From Cavia porcellus (lineage: Eukaryota; Chordata; Mammalia; Rodentia; Caviidae), in NCBI RefSeq assembly GCF_034190915.1, contig NW_026947488.1:3296501-3360500 (forward strand): a stretch of DNA of 64,000 nt. Reading direction: 5' to 3'. Under the pieces are notes generated by a model. It was not told the DNA's origin and ran no database searches. It saw nothing but the letters and a program-made list of their open reading frames with translations. Shown one piece after another: positions 47,591 to 57,980 of the stretch. The position numbers and the translations under genes were made by a program. Position 1 is the first letter of the stretch, and every line of letters starts with the position of its first letter.

Positions 47591-48946
47591 AACGAGGTAA
47601 GGATCGCACGCCGTGCAGCATCTGTGCCCTGATGTAGCAGTTTCTTCCCGAAGCTCCCTGAAGGCTGTGGCTCCTTCCTGATGGAGTACAGGAGGGTCAT
47701 GACCACTGTGTCTCCTGCACTGTCACCCCCCTCCAGCTTACCTTCCTCCCCCAAGAGCTGGCCCCAACTCCAGCTTCGACCAAAGCTGCCCCTTGTACTT
47801 TTCTCAGAGGGCTCTGGAAGCTGCAGCTGTGTCCTTCCTGGGCACTCCTGTGCTTTCCGCGGAAGTGGTGCTGCACAGCACTGTGATTTCTCGTGGTTTC
47901 TCTGTTCAAGCCATGGGTGCTCTGAGAGTGCAGTGTGGTGCTGCCCCATGGGACCTGGTTGGGGCTGGGCATGTGTTAGGTGAGGAGCAACACTGCTGTT
48001 GTCAGGGGCTTTGGTACAGGCTGACTGTGGGGTCCTCCTGGGAGAAGATGATGCCCCTGACAGTGACGATGGTGACCATGGTGATGAGCCTAGGAGACAT
48101 GCACCCCAACAGTGGACTGACACCTCCTTCCAGAAAGCTGTTCCTGTATGTGCTCCAGGGTGGAGAAGTGGTAGTTGGGGTCCCTGCCAGCTACAGAGCG
48201 CTGTCCTTGGATCTGCTCCTTTGCACCCTGAACCCTGCACCTCATCTCCAGGGACACTCCCCTGACCAGGCATCTGCAGGCACTGGCTTTGCATATGATC
48301 CGGCTCTTGTTTCCCCACCAGGCTTCTCTGTAACTTTTGGGAATTCACCTTATTGATTAAATTTTTCTTCTATATCTTAAATAATTTCCCAAATGTTTCA
48401 GAAAAGTGGATTGTTTTCTTCTGTGATGTGGATGTTTCTCTGTTTTTAAAAATATCTTTGTATATTTTCATTAAAAATTGGAAAGTGAAAGAAAGTCAAA
48501 ATGGGTCTTATGTTCTTCCATGTGTTGTGGTGCCACTGGGAATGGGAGCCAGGAGCCCATCCTGGTCAACTGGTTTGCCGTGTGCCAAGGGATCCATCTC
48601 AAAGGGATTCTGGCTCCTAAATGCTTCATACCTTCTGCTGCCCTAGGTCAGGTGCCCAGATTCATGAAACAATGACCAACACTTTCTTGTCCATACATGT
48701 ATCTCAGCTTTCTTGCTTACATGCTAAGGATTTTGGCGGGGATGAGTGAAAATGTCTCATTTCTATTTCTCTGCATTTATTTGAGCTGGGTTGTGTGGCA
48801 CAGATTGCAAGGGCGGCCTCGCAGGTAGCATCTGCCCAATAGTGGGGTCAAGGAAGGAAGAGGCTGGCTGGGCTCCCTCTCAGCATTGCTGCTGATTGCA
48901 ACAGTGCAGACTCTCCCTTTCACAGAGACTCGGCTGGTCTCTTCCC

Positions 48947-48950
<4 letters not shown>

Positions 48951-48989
<39 letters not shown>
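48951..48989 (+). repeat. (GT)n microsatellite
   Basis: An uninterrupted GT run of about 39 bases. The CA/GT-coded frames across it are artefacts. Confidence 0.98.
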
Positions 48990-48990
<1 letters not shown>

Positions 48991-49962
48991 TGCTCAGCAG
49001 GGGGCCTGCCAGCCTGGAGAGTCTGCAGCTCCGTGGTGCTTAGCAAGCCAGCATTGGGTGGGAGTTTCCAAACATCTTCTGGAATATGTGAGGGCAAAAT
49101 GAATGCTCGAGTTTCTTTTGGTAACGTTAACCTCCAGCAAGCCAGACAGTGCAAATAGATGCTTCCAGCAGTTACCCATAAAATGAAGTGTTGCACATCA
49201 AAGCTGGATTTCTCTGTGGCCTGGGGGCTGTTACGCCATTCATGAGGACCATTTATCTTCTATCTTGCTCCCATGTACACATGGGCATTGAGAAAGATAG
49301 TATCATTGTTGAATTAAAACTCAGAATGCATCACCATATACGACAGGGGAATAGGTTCTTGAAATTTGTATTTATTTGAAAAAAACTTCCAATTTGGCTT
49401 GAAAATGAGCTAGTTTTGTTCTCTTGCTATGGTTATGAGAGCTCCAGTTGGGAGACACAGAAAATTAATAATTCAAACATTCTTATGTGAGGCAAATTCT
49501 CTGGAAACAAAATCAGGGAGCAAATTATGACACATAGCAGGAGCTTGATAAAAGTTGGATGAATGGAAGGATGGATGAGTGAGCATCGGACAGGATAAAC
49601 AAGCAGCCCTCTACGGCTGTGAATTCTTGATTTTCCAGTTGTTGGCTCCAGCAATAAAGGAATGACCTGGCATACTTAATCTACAGGAAGAGTGCACTTT
49701 CTTACAATTCCGAGTCTTGTTCTCAGCTCATTTGGCAAGAAGGTGTTGGCGCAGAGCACAGATACTACCCTGAGCTTGAATGTTACCACATTCGCCTGAC
49801 ACACCTGTAGACGACTGTGCCGATTCCCAGCTGTTCCTTTTGGAAGTCTGTCTGAGTGAGTCTGTAGGATACTGGATACGTATGCTTTTCAATGTGGCCA
49901 GACAGTGGTGCCATGCAGAAGGCATCAAAAAGTACCAAGTCCCAGGCTTTATCATCAAGAAT
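48990..49962. other. Unique sequence
   Basis: No gene recognised. Bases 49528-49585 ('acatagcaggagcttgat', then 'ggatgaatggaaggatgg') may be a small L2 or MIR tail in sense orientation. Confidence 0.4.
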
Positions 49963-50055
49963 GCTAACTGAATTGGGATGGGCTGGGACCTGGGCATTAA
50001 AGTTCCCTGGGTGATTCTCAGTGTTCAGAGGAATTTTGAGAAGCACTGCCACGAG
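49963..50055. mobile_element. MER5-like hAT MITE, half copy
   Basis: 'ctgggacctgggcattaaag' then 'tccctgggtgattctcag' and 'attttgagaagcactgcc' match the right half of MER5-type elements (ggcctgggcatcagt ... ctccccaggtgattctaat ... gttgagaaccactg). Non-autonomous and ancient. Confidence 0.6.
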
Positions 50056-50319
50056 CTTAAGAAGCATCCCAAGAGATTGTATTATTGCTAAGAAGACAGA
50101 ATCAGCTGCCATGGGACTGAATATGTGAGTATGTGAAAGAGTTTGTAGAAAGATTTTGATTTGGAATGTCTGCTAGCCTAGACATTCTTACACCCTTCTT
50201 CACCATAAAAAATGGTAGCTATAAAACATGTGGCTTTAAATGTATATCTGATCTTGCAAGAAAGAAAATAAAAATCTTTAGTTGTAATAAAGAGAACTAA
50301 TAACCCTATGCTCCAGGGC

Positions 50320-50478
50320 AGGAATTCTTGATCCTAGTTGTAAGTAAGAACACATGGGGAAATTTTAAACCACAATAGTGCCCTGTCACACTCTGACCCC
50401 TTGAGTAAACATCTGTGTTGATCGGATGCAGCCATCAGCATCTTTGTGATCCCCAAACAACTCTAATGAGTGGCCAGG
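50320..50478. mobile_element. MER5-like hAT MITE
   Basis: 'aattcttgatcctagttgt', 'acatggggaaattttaaac' and 'ccccaaacaactctaatgag' follow the MER5 layout (ggttctcaaccctggctgc ... cctggggagctttaaa ... ctccccaggtgattctaat). Nearly full length but diverged. Confidence 0.6.
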
Positions 50479-51333
50479 ATGGCTAATGATCTTGAGACTT
50501 AGCTAATATACTAAGTTTAGAAACAAATTATGGAGGCTGATGACCATCCTGGATGCCCAGCCAACGCAGAGAGATAAGGGAAAAGAAGAGAAAAGAAAAA
50601 CTCCACAACACTAAAAGGGTTAAGAAGGAAGATTAATCCCCATTAGTCTTCATTAATTGTAGATGGTATAACTGACTGTACAGCAATCCAAAAGAATAAA
50701 GAAAAAATTATAAGAACTCATAAAAAAGCTAAACGACATGGAGAAACATAAGACTATTGAAAAATTTATTTAACTCCTAAACACTAGAAAATACAGTTAG
50801 ACCACATCACATTTTAAATAGTGCTCACACCACTAATAAATAAGTAAATAAGCTAGTTAAGAATCAACTGAATGAAGAGGAATATTAAAAAATACATTTT
50901 TAAATAAAGAAGAACCAAATACATAACAGCTGTACCGTGTTCAGGGACCAAATAGTTAATATTTTAGTTCATGTAACAAATACACATTTAACAATTTTCA
51001 AGAAATTTTTGAGATAGAAATTCCTGTTTAACGGAGCTTTATTATGGTGCATGGTGTATTAGATGTTAGTGAGTCTTACGAAGGAAAAATGAAGCAGTGA
51101 AGGAGGCTGCAGATGTAGGAGATTCCAGACGTACACTAGAGGACTGCTGGGGGCCTTCTGACAGTGACCCTGGTTATGAGTCGTTTGCGCAGAGACCAAT
51201 GGGTGAGTGTACAAAAGTGTCCCGGGGGGACGGGAGGAGTGTCCTGGGAAGAGGGCAAGGAAATACTGGTGCCCCGTGAATGTGCACACCGGGTGTGCTG
51301 CACTGTAACAAGCAGCCACCCCAGCACAGCTTG

Positions 51334-51387
<54 letters not shown>

Positions 51388-52002
51388 AATGGTGGGATTC
51401 CAGAAAGGGGAGCAGGTGGCTGCAGCTCGGACAGGGCCCTGATCATGACTTACTGAAAGGACTTTGGTTGTTATACTGGGAATCTGACAAACATTTTTAA
51501 AGTGCGTGCAAATCATTGATATTAACCTAGTCTCTGTGTCAATGGATGGAAAGGGAGCCAGGGTGCAGATGAGATCCAAAGGCGAGGTTGCTGCTGGAAT
51601 CCATGCCCAAGATGCTGGGGTGTGTGTGGGGGGCAGCAGCGGTAAGAACTCAGGTGCATGCAGAAAGCTGGGCCCGAAGCATTTCTGTCCATTTGAGTAT
51701 GGGCTGTGAGAGGCAGGGTAAGGGGTGATTTCCGGTTTGGGCCAGAACCCCTGGGAGCAGAGGCTCTCCATTCTCCGAAATGGAGAAGATGGCGGAAGGT
51801 AGGCGGGCAGCTATGAGGCGTTCCCTTGGACAGATTCTCAGATGCCTATTAGAGGTGTCATATCACTTTTTTGCATGTGAGATTCTGCAGTGGAAGGGAT
51901 GTGGGTAAAATCAAGACTGAACATAAAAACTGGGAATTTACCAGCATATGAAACGTATTTTCAAAAGAACATCTTGGAAATAAGGAAACTTCCCCTCACA
52001 GC
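50479..52002. other. Unique sequence with AT-rich stretch
   Basis: No gene recognised. Bases 50560-51010 are A-rich and might be a very old L1 body, but no coding signature was found. The GT microsatellite is listed separately. Confidence 0.4.
51337..51384 (+). repeat. (GT)n microsatellite
   Basis: An uninterrupted GT run of about 48 bases. The 211-aa minus frame at 51136-51771 passes through it and has no motif. Confidence 0.98.
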
Positions 52003-52085
52003 ACAGCCCCGGGAGCAGCAGCAGCATTTGTTAGCAATGTAAACTCCTGGGCCCAGCTCACTGGATTAGGAATGCAGGACCCCTG
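52003..52085. mobile_element. MER5-like fragment
   Basis: 'gcagcagcagcatttgttag' then 'caatgtaaactcctgggcc' and 'ctcactggattaggaatg' resemble the left half of a MER5-type element (cagcatcacctgggaacttgttagaaatgcaaattctcaggcc). Confidence 0.55.
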
Positions 52086-52257
52086 CAAGCTGTGTGCAAC
52101 AAGGCTCCTCTTTACGCCTGCTGGTGGCTTGAAAGGGTGCTGGAGTCCTGGAACCCCGGCTCCTGTGATCCTGCGTGGGCTCTCAGCACTGAGTTCTGGG
52201 GACCACCAAGGCACAGAGGCCCGGACCTGGGGATAAGAAAGGAGAAGCCCACGAGTC

Positions 52258-52960
52258 GGGAAGGGAAGCTGGGCAAACAGAGCAACAGGCAGAAGATGGA
52301 AACTCTCCCCAGACACATGCACAGATTTAACGCAATCCTAAACAAACTCTTAGAAGTTAACAGAGCTTGACAGCTGCCTTCAGAAGTCACATAACAGAAT
52401 AAAGGACCAGAGATGGATAAGACAGTGGTGAGGAGGAAGCACACAGGAGAAACCTCAGCAGAAACTGTGATCACTGCCACCCGGGATTCATGTGTGCGAG
52501 AGACGGCACCTCCACTCGCGGGAAGGGGTGGACCGTTTAATAACGGGTACAGAGACAATTGGCTGGGCATATGGAAAAAGATAAATTTAGGTCCCTACAC
52601 AACACCACATACAGAAATACATTCCAGATGGACTAACGGCCTGCATGTGAGAAGCAAGTGTTCAAAGGAAAATATGCAGATATTATCTCTGTCTTAGTGG
52701 GGTTGTAAAGTGCATGTCAAGAAAAACACTTAATAAAATTGGATCCCATAAAATCTGATGGATTTTTACATGTTGAAATTTCACAAATTGGGGGACAGTA
52801 AGTGTTACAAGCTCCAGTGGCAAAGTGTGATACTCAGAATATTCTGAATTGGAAGAAAATAATTTAAAGCATAGTGTAGGGGAAGGAGAAATACTTTATC
52901 AAGAGCTCTAGAAGGTAGGAAATCTGAATGCAAATAAACATATGACAAGAAAATGCTTGG
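52258..52960 (+). mobile_element. L1 ORF2 fragment, sense
   Basis: Encodes a decayed part of ORF2 downstream of the RT domain. The frame to 52697 contains WLGIWKKINLGPYTTPHTEI followed by HSRWTNGLHV, matching the LAIWKKINLGPYLTPYTKI ... NSRWIKDLNV segment of L1 ORF2. Later bases ('gcaaataaacatatgac', 'aagaaaatgcttggcc') correspond to the KHMKRCST region. Frame breaks and missing ends show a dead, truncated copy. It lies in sense orientation relative to the window. Confidence 0.86.
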
Positions 52961-53060
52961 CCTGGAGAGTACAGTGGGAAATACAACATAAAATGTTGGC
53001 AGGGCATCGCCTACCAGATCTGCCGCAGAGAGCAAGGCTGAGACCAATCATCGAGAGTTT

Positions 53061-53470
53061 CCTTCGTGCAGCAACAAACTGCCATAGCCTCAGCCACTTC
53101 AAACAACACAGATCTACCCTTTTACCGTTTTGTACCTCAGACACTGGAAATCAGTATCCCTGGGCCCCAGTCAGGGCATTGCGGAGGGCTCCCTTTTGGA
53201 GGTTCCGGGGCACCCTGTCCTGGCTTCCCTGGTAAACAGAACTGTACTCCTCACAGTCTTTAGCTCAGGGCTGCACCTGCACCTTTGAAGCCAGCAGCAA
53301 AGCATCTCCACGTCTTCTTGGCTCCCTTCATCCCTTACTCTCTGACCCTCTGATCTGCCTCTCTCTTGGGTTGGGGAACAGATTCAAGCAGATAAACCAG
53401 GGTAATCTCTGCACGCCAGATCCTTAACTTAATCACAAGGCAGCATTTAAAACTCGCAGGGATTAAGAAA
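53061..53470 (-). mobile_element. Ancient MLT-type LTR, antisense
   Basis: 'gcagcaacaaactgccatag' then 'ccacttcaaacaacacag', 'ctttgaagccagcagcaaag' and 'gggtaatctctgcacgcc' then 'agatccttaacttaatcaca' are in the order of a common antisense mammalian LTR (gcataacaaaccacccc ... cttcaaagccagcaatgg ... gataatctccctatctc aagatccttaatc). Confidence 0.75.
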
Positions 53471-54688
53471 AAGATGAACCCACTGCGAGGCCTGGTCAGG
53501 CTTTGGACAGATGCCAGTCCTCGGGACTCCTCGGCCTCGTCAATGGGTGAGGTCTCCTTTGAGAATGATTTGTGAGCACAGCGTAGGGTTCCACTTCTGG
53601 GCATTTTTCTTCAGAGATGTGGAGGCACAGACAGGCCTCAGGGTGCTCACGGACATCGTCAGAAGCAGCCAAAAAGGAGGGGAGGAAACAAATTAAGCTT
53701 CTGAACAGGAATAAATAAATGGAGAGTTTGCAATAGGCTGCTGAACACTGGAGAATAATAATTTCACCATGTACCAAATATATGTATAAAATGTATGTTG
53801 CAAAAAAGGACTATGATTGTACTCAGGTAATAATAAAAACATGAAGAACAGAGTGGGTGTTATCGCTGGATGCATACCTACTCTGTCAGTTTAATGACGG
53901 TGAATAAGGATTTCAGCAGAGGGGAGCCTCCAGGGAGGAAGCCGAGGTGGGGGTCATTAGGCTGGGTTTTAGCTCTCTACCTTGGCTCCTTTGCGGTGTA
54001 GAATAAGGGCATGCATTTCCTTTAATCATGGTGCTGAGCACAAAGGTCTCTATTACATTGCTTTCTGAAATTTTCTCATAAGTCTCATACTTTCAAACAC
54101 TAAAAAAATAGAAACACTGCTACAGAAAGGTCCACCTCCTCCCTACTGTATGAAGGACACATCTGCTGGCGTTAACAGTCGACACTGTTCAAAGGCTCCA
54201 GGCTGCCCTCACGCTTGGCCCTGCCTAGCATCTACCTTGTTTTCTGGTCTCAGCGCCTACTTTTCCTTCTGGTAACTGAGCCCCTCCTGCCTTCCCTAGC
54301 TGAGCTTGGGCTTCCACCTGCCAGGGTTTGCTCCTCTCCACAGAAAGGTGAATGTGGCTCAGCATGGCCAGCAGTGGGGAGTGATCAGTGCAGGTCCATC
54401 CTTCAAAGACCTTCTGAGAACCAGCGCGAGGTCCCTCAGTCTTTCCATTTTGGCTTCCTCAGTGTCCGTTGGTCCTCTGACCTCCTTGTCCTTTGTCATT
54501 TCCTTTCCATTTAGCTAAGCCTCAGTCTGAGTCTGCCCCTTGAAGTCACAGTGCTCCAGCCCCATAACCTCTCCCTCACATCTGTCTCTTGGTGGGAGAG
54601 CCCCATCCGGCTCCATCTTTCCTGAGTCCATGCCTGTGTGAGACCTCATCATGCAGCATCTCCTTTGCATCCACCAACATGCAGGATG
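53471..54688. other. Unique sequence
   Basis: No gene or clear repeat recognised. An AT-rich stretch lies at 53700-53860. Frames at 54215-54518 are chance-like. Confidence 0.4.
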
Positions 54689-54694
54689 ACAGAT
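54689..54694 (+). repeat. Target-site duplication ACAGAT, left
   Basis: An exact copy of ACAGAT sits on each side of the solo LTR (54689-54694 and 55020-55025). Six bases is the usual duplication length for class II (ERVK-type) integrases. Confidence 0.9.
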
Positions 54695-54749
54695 TGACCG
54701 GAGCCGTGAGTGATAGAGGCGAGACGATAATGGGGTCGGTTCTCAAAGT

Positions 54750-54755
54750 TTTATT
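54750..54755 (-). promoter_or_regulatory. LTR polyadenylation signal
   Basis: AATAAA on the minus strand (plus TTTATT), within CAATAAAACTTTG, would end transcripts within the LTR's R region. Confidence 0.75.
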
Positions 54756-54835
54756 GCGTACAGCTCAGCCGGACCTAACAAGGTCCGCCGCCCTCAAGCC
54801 TTCTTCTTCCTCTCCCTCTGGGAGGAGATACATGA

Positions 54836-54845
54836 GTTTATATGG
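54836..54845 (-). promoter_or_regulatory. LTR TATA box
   Basis: CATATAAACT on the minus strand lies about 82 bases upstream, in element sense, of the AATAAA at 54750-54755. That compact spacing is typical of short class II LTRs, where the R region is brief. Confidence 0.75.
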
Positions 54846-55019
54846 CGAGAAGCAGCCAATCACAGCATAGCAGGAACTCGGATAGCAATTGGTCACAACC
54901 GACTGTTGCTAGGCAGATGATCACTCTTGGCGGGTTAATTACGCGGCAACACGGGCCAACAAGAACCAGGAAGCAGGAAGCGGGCGCCATCTTTGGGGAG
55001 CGGCTCATGGCCCCTAACA

Positions 55020-55025
55020 ACAGAT
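55020..55025 (+). repeat. Target-site duplication ACAGAT, right
   Basis: Matches the left copy exactly; it follows the LTR end CTAACA. Confidence 0.9.
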
Positions 55026-56070
55026 GACCCTGTCCTCTTTCCTGGACTGTGTTGGACAGATTTCTGGCATCTGCCCATCTCCTTGTCCTCACGGATGCCT
55101 TCAGCCCTGCCACAATGTCCAGTGCCCCTGGGTTAGAGCAGCTTTGAGTCACAGCCACCTAGGCATCCTTGCCTTGGCAGAAAGCTGGACCTTGGATCCT
55201 TGCCTGTTCTCTTGTTCCTACCTTGAGGCCTTCTGACCTCTTGGGATGTGAGCACAAACCTGGGCACCGACCCAGGTATGAGCTGGATGTGCCCGAGAGT
55301 CAGTGTCCATCAGCTGTTCTTGCCCGGTATGTGTCGACAGCTGGATAAAGAAAGGCCTCTTCTTCTTGACTCTTTAAGGGAACATTTGGGGGATGCATTT
55401 AATAAAGCTGCAAAGACCCCCAGAAGCAAGTCATGCTCACAGGAAGAGACGAGAGCCTGTGCCCATCCCGTCCCGCAGTCCCATTTTCTGCCACCATATT
55501 TCTGCCCCACACAAGCCTTCAATTTCTTCTTTGCTTTGAGACAACCAAGGCTATTATCCTTCCCTTCGCTGTGTTCATTTTACTATGGAAATTTTCAAAC
55601 AGATGCAAAGCGAGGAGGAGCAGCACAGCCTCCTTGGACCCCAGACACCTTTTGGCATTAACGTGTGACCTATCTGAGTCCTTTGCTGTCCTAATTGCCT
55701 GCTGTGCTCCCGTCTCCTTCCTTATTTCACAGCAAATTTCATCTCCTTGTAGCTCATCCTTAAATCCTTATCTCTACATCTCTATAAATATTAGACCTCT
55801 AATTAACATGGCCTGATCATATCATGTCTACACCAACTAATAACTTCTCAACATCGAATACTGCATTTATTGAATACACAGATGTCCTTGTGCTTCGTAA
55901 AGATGTATTTATATTGAATTCATTCGGATCAGGACTGTCTCTTCTGCATTTGCCTGTGCTTTCTCTCAAGTTTTGACCTGCTGAATCCTGCTTTCCTTGG
56001 CTTGTATCTCCTGACATTTGCTGCTTGAAAGATCAGGGTCTTTTCCTGTAGAATTTCCTTCACTGAGGAA
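55026..56070. other. Unique sequence, possible old L1 3' piece
   Basis: No gene recognised. Bases 55560-55830 ('actatggaaattttcaaac', 'ttcacagcaaatttcatctc') resemble old L1 3'-UTR wording but too weakly for a separate call. Frames here lack motifs. Confidence 0.4.
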
Positions 56071-56252
56071 GCAGCAGCCAGCCTGCCCCCATGTGCACAC
56101 CAGCCACCTTGGGATGTTTCCTGCCAGGATGCATCCCGCATGGGTTAGGAAAAGCAGTAGCCAGCCCTGCCCCCATGTGCATGCCAGCCACCCTGGGATG
56201 CTTCCTGCCAGGATGCATCCTGCATGGGTTAGGAAAAGCAGTAGCCAGCCCC
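56071..56252 (+). repeat. 84-bp tandem repeat, two copies plus partial third
   Basis: Landmark CTGCCCCCATGTGC recurs at 56083 and 56167, and GTTAGGAAAAGCAGTAGCCAG recurs at the unit ends. Because 84 is a multiple of three, frames on both strands stay open and repeat a 28-residue unit; this is not evidence of coding. Its position just upstream of an L1 ORF1 start region suggests a 5'-UTR monomer array. Confidence 0.92.
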
Positions 56253-57662
56253 ACACCACCTTTGGAACCTGCAGCCAGCATTGGCCTGGAGAACCAGCCA
56301 GTCATGCTTCAGAGAAATTATAGTCAACACGGGAAGTGCCTGGGACCCCATGACTCACTGTCTGGAAGAACTCAGGAAAATGTCAAGATAAAGAAGCAAA
56401 AGGCAGTCTCTGGCCTCCAACCCGAGCAGAGCAAGTCCAGGAGATGTAAACATGGAAGAGACTGGGCACCGCACATCTGAACTTCCTGAAGTGATAGCAA
56501 CTGAAGTAAAGAACAAATTCATGAGGCTGTAAAAGAAATTAGAAGAGAAATACTATCTCAGGTAAAAGAAGAAATGAAAACCGTATTAAAAGAATTGCTG
56601 AGCATCTCTAAAGTTGACATAGATAAAAAATAGAGGTGCTTAGGAGAATGAGGGAAACTTTGAATGAACAATACCATAAATATTTAGAATGCATGAAACA
56701 GATTCAAAGAAATATCCAGGGAATTAAAAACTTCATTTAAAGCTGGTAAACTTCTTGAAAAAACCTGAAGATAAACTTTCAGACAGGTTTGCAGCTAGTG
56801 ATTGTGAAAAGAAAGAATTAAAAATAACAACCAGGAAATAAAAATTCCACGACTGCAAGACAATGCAAAGAAAAATAATTTAAGAGTGATAGGTGTTGGA
56901 AAAAAAAAGCAGGAGTCAACATAAATGACATAAAAATGTCTATTTACAGACATAATAGCAGAAAACTTCCCAAGCATGGGATAAGGATGTGACATACAGA
57001 CATGTGAGGTGTATAGAACCTTAGTAGCCATATCCAAAATAAATCTACACCTAGACATATAATAATCAAGACCCCAGAAATTCAGCACAAGAATGGAAAA
57101 TTAAAAGCTGTCAGAGAAAGGAAACAGATCACCTATAAAGGAAAGCCAATCAGAATCACGACAAACTTCTCAACATAAACCATCAAGTCAAGAAGAGCTT
57201 AGAGTGAAGTATTTCAAGTCCTGAAGGAAAGCAACTCCCAACCCAAATTGATCTACCCAGAAAAAACTATCTTTCAAAATTGGTGGAGAAACAAGATACT
57301 TCCAAGACAAAGAACAATGAAAGGTATTCATGCTTATCAAACCAACCTTACAAAGAGTACTGAAGGACTTTCTAGAGAGAGGTAAAGGTGATCACAGTTG
57401 CAGGAATAGCACCAGAGGGGGACCACTAAGCAGGGCAAGCGATTGAATGTAGGGGAAAGTAGACAGCCAACGGCAGGAAAACAGCATGGCCAAGATGAGC
57501 CAGTGCATCTTGCCTATAGCCATTAATGTAGACAGCCTCAATTCACCAATAAAAACGAAACACAGGCAGAGTGGATCGAGAGGTAGGGTCCATCATATTT
57601 TATATAAGAAACATTGAACTTGAAAGAAAACTCATAGACCATAAACCAGAGGAGAGAGAACA

Positions 57663-57923
57663 GTGCTCTATGTGAGAGGGAACCAGAAAAAAGTAGGGGT
57701 AGCTTGTTCATCAACCTCAGATTGGATAAGAAAGACACCGTATTTTTATACAATGGAAAGCTACTCAGTTGGAAAGAAAGCTCACCTTGAGGCTCTTGTA
57801 GGTAAATGGACACAACTTGAGATCATGCTCCTGGATGAAATAGCTCGGAGTCACATGGGAGGACATTATGTTGTCTCCCTAGTAGAGAGAACTAAAGGAG
57901 CTGGTGGGATCCAATATGCACAA
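57663..57923 (+). pseudogene. ORF2 endonuclease-tail fusion frame
   Basis: An 87-codon open frame. Residues 5-19 match the L1 endonuclease NQKKAGVA..VSD region. From residue 20 the frame reads DWIRKTPYFYTMESYSVGKK, the ORF2 carboxyl tail (IDWIKKMW.IYTMEYYAAIKK). The joint falls at about 57717-57722, on the shared SD/DW. The intervening roughly 1100 residues of a normal ORF2 are absent and the frame is retained across the joint. Could be family-wide or private to this copy. Confidence 0.8.
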
Positions 57924-57980
57924 TAGATATTGCCACAGTGAAAGGGAGGAAGTGTCCAAAAAGGGAAGCCAGTGGTCATT

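Larger units (their letters stand above)
45293..48950. other. Unique sequence with possible regulatory element
   Basis: No gene recognised. It contains an L2 piece, a 16-bp minisatellite and an AT-rich TAAT-dense block (47101-47590), each listed separately. Overlapping long frames on both strands at 47581-48356 (255 codons minus, 187 codons plus) lack any motif. Confidence 0.45.
54695..55019 (-). mobile_element. Solo LTR, class II ERV (IAP/ERVK-like), young
   Basis: A 325-bp LTR on the minus strand, TG...CA bounded, starting TGTTAGGGGCC in element sense. It carries in order: a YY1-type AAGATGGCGCC (plus 54984-54994), a CCAAT box (GATTGGCTGC; plus 54853-54862), a TATA box (CATATAAACT; plus about 54836-54845) and an AATAAA signal (plus 54750-54755). 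It is CpG-rich unlike its surroundings. Perfect flanking 6-bp duplications and the high CpG content suggest a fairly recent insertion that lost its interior by LTR-LTR recombination. Promoter elements look intact, so it could drive antisense transcription to the left. The family name is inferred from layout only. Confidence 0.9.

Noticed and set aside
47581..48348. 255-codon minus-strand frame as a gene
   Set aside because: Rich in S, P, G and Q, no motif, overlapped by a 187-codon frame on the other strand, no splice or promoter context. Listed only as an observation.
50560..51010. Old L1 body
   Set aside because: A-rich but no ORF1 or ORF2 signature could be identified.
51136..51771. 211-codon minus frame with TH repeats
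   Set aside because: Runs through a CA/GT microsatellite; no motif on either side.
56091..56480. 129-codon frame with a 28-residue repeat
   Set aside because: The 84-bp tandem unit is divisible by three, so it keeps any frame open. Only its tail may be an L1 ORF1 relic.
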